Source: Bradyrhizobium sp. (GTDB lineage: Bacteria; Pseudomonadota; Alphaproteobacteria; Rhizobiales; Xanthobacteraceae). From it: a stretch of 5,997 nt of DNA. Location of the stretch: assembly GCA_025960445.1 (NCBI GenBank), contig JAICIT010000181.1, positions 1 to 5,997 on the forward strand, written 5' to 3'. A model generated the notes under the pieces. That model saw only the letters and a program-made list of their open reading frames with translations, ran no database searches and had not been told where the DNA came from. This document shows positions 5,155-5,997 of the stretch, piece after piece; position 1 is the stretch's first letter, and every line of letters starts with the position of its first letter. The position numbers and the translations under genes are program-made.

Positions 5155-5997
5155 TTAACCGACTCGCATCGCGGCGTCGGCGAGCAGCCCCGCAAACAAC
5201 AACAGTCCGGCATCCCGGTTGGACTTGAATATCTGCAGGCACCGAGCGGGATCGCCGATCTGGAACCGGCTAATCTGCCAGGCGAGATGGACGGCGAACG
5301 CCGTCAGCCCGACCCATGCTGCGAAACCGGCACCGGCAACCGCGAGCGCCACACCGACCAGCACGACTGCCAGGCCGTAGAACGCCAGCAGCGCCTGAGC
5401 CGTCCGGGCACCGAACAGGCGCGCGGTCGATTTGATCCCGATCAGCGCGTCGTCTTCCGTGTCCTGGTGCGCGTAGATGGTGTCATAGCCGATCACCCAC
5501 GCGATCGAGCCGGCGTAGAGCGCAAGCGCGGCGGCATCAAGCCGACCGAGCGTCACAGCGAAGCCCATCAGCGCGCCCCATGAGAACGCCAGACCGAGCA
5601 CGATCTGCGGCCACCAGGTAATCCGCTTCATAAAAGGATAGATGGCGACGATGACGAGCGAGGCGATTCCGGTCGCCGCCGCGAACCGATTAAACTGCAG
5701 CAACACCACAAGACCGATCAACGCCTGAAGGAACAGAAAGGCCACGGCCTGACGCAGGCTCACTTGGCCCGCAGGAATCGGCCGCGAACGGGTTCTTTCT
5801 ACCCTCGCGTCCAGATCGCGATCCGTGATGTCGTTCCACGTGCAGCCGGCCCCACGCATCACGAAGGCGCCGATCAAGAACAGAACAATGATGCGGGGCA
5901 ATTGACCGATGCTGGTCGCAACGCCGGCGGCGAGCGCCGCTGACCACCAGCACGGCAGCAGCAACAGCCATGAGCCGATCGGCCGATCGAAACGCGA
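5155..5997 (-). CDS. ubiA: 4-hydroxybenzoate polyprenyltransferase, N-terminal end cut by window edge
   Basis: UbiA is an integral inner-membrane, Mg2+-dependent prenyltransferase that attaches the polyprenyl chain to 4-hydroxybenzoate in ubiquinone synthesis. The 280 visible residues begin with SRFDRPIGSWLLLLPC, the conserved start of the first membrane helix, so only about 30-40 residues lie beyond 5997. An open frame beginning at 5964 understates the gene, since coding similarity continues to the edge. The first Asp-rich motif NDITDRDLD is at visible residues 55-63, followed by SRPIPAG at 71-77. The second, YDTIYAHQDTEDD, is at 171-183, followed by GIKSTARLFG at 187-196. Multiple hydrophobic segments fit the usual eight or nine membrane helices. 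The stop is TAA at 5155-5157. The gene converges on the DUF6101 gene and is not part of the pmbA-waaA operon. The similar protoheme IX and chlorophyll prenyltransferases are less likely, given the motif sequences and membrane spacing. Confidence 0.95.
   Translation of the reverse strand, partial: SRFDRPIGSWLLLLPCWWSAALAAGVATSIGQLPRIIVLFLIGAFVMRGAGCTWNDITDRDLDARVERTRSRPIPAGQVSLRQAVAFLFLQALIGLVVLLQFNRFAAATGIASLVIVAIYPFMKRITWWPQIVLGLAFSWGALMGFAVTLGRLDAAALALYAGSIAWVIGYDTIYAHQDTEDDALIGIKSTARLFGARTAQALLAFYGLAVVLVGVALAVAGAGFAAWVGLTAFAVHLAWQISRFQIGDPARCLQIFKSNRDAGLLLFAGLLADAAMRVG

Overview
The window looks like chromosomal DNA of an alphaproteobacterium of the order Hyphomicrobiales, most likely the Bradyrhizobium / Rhodopseudomonas / Nitrobacter / Afipia group (Nitrobacteraceae). 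This rests on remembered protein resemblance and on the gene order pmbA - cysQ-like phosphatase - DUF4170 - DUF374 - waaA. The base composition is GC-rich and fairly even. I see no insertion sequence, phage gene, CRISPR array, tRNA or rRNA.

Region 1 (1-4271, minus strand) is a tight five-gene operon read from right to left. It starts with a PmbA/TldE-type protein (GTG start at 4271). Next come a CysQ-like 3'(2'),5'-bisphosphate nucleotidase (2066-2884, TTG start, 14-base overlap with pmbA), a small DUF4170 protein (1765-2010) and a DUF374 acyltransferase-like protein (1052-1768, TTG start inside a TTGA stop/start overlap). Last is the Kdo transferase WaaA (1-1059, 8-base overlap, cut by the left window edge). 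The two distal genes point to lipid A / LPS inner-core assembly, with WaaA adding Kdo and the DUF374 protein a candidate late acyltransferase. The roles of PmbA, the phosphatase and DUF4170 in that setting are not evident.

Region 2 (4272-4563) is a divergent intergenic region of 292 bases. It holds a 12-base direct repeat with 24-base period, a 7-base inverted repeat, an imperfect hairpin and plausible promoter boxes on both strands.

Region 3 (4564-5085, plus strand) is a single gene for a small basic protein that I recognise as DUF6101-like. It has a strong ribosome binding site before a GTG start and a rho-independent terminator just after its stop.

Region 4 (5155-5997, minus strand) is most of ubiA, the membrane 4-hydroxybenzoate polyprenyltransferase of ubiquinone synthesis, convergent with the DUF6101 gene and cut at its N-terminal end by the right window edge.

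This is mostly a conserved housekeeping region. I did not find a clearly new system. The best leads are the DUF374 protein beside waaA, the uncharacterised DUF4170 and DUF6101 proteins, and the repeat-rich divergent control region with possible RNA structure over the DUF6101 ribosome binding site.
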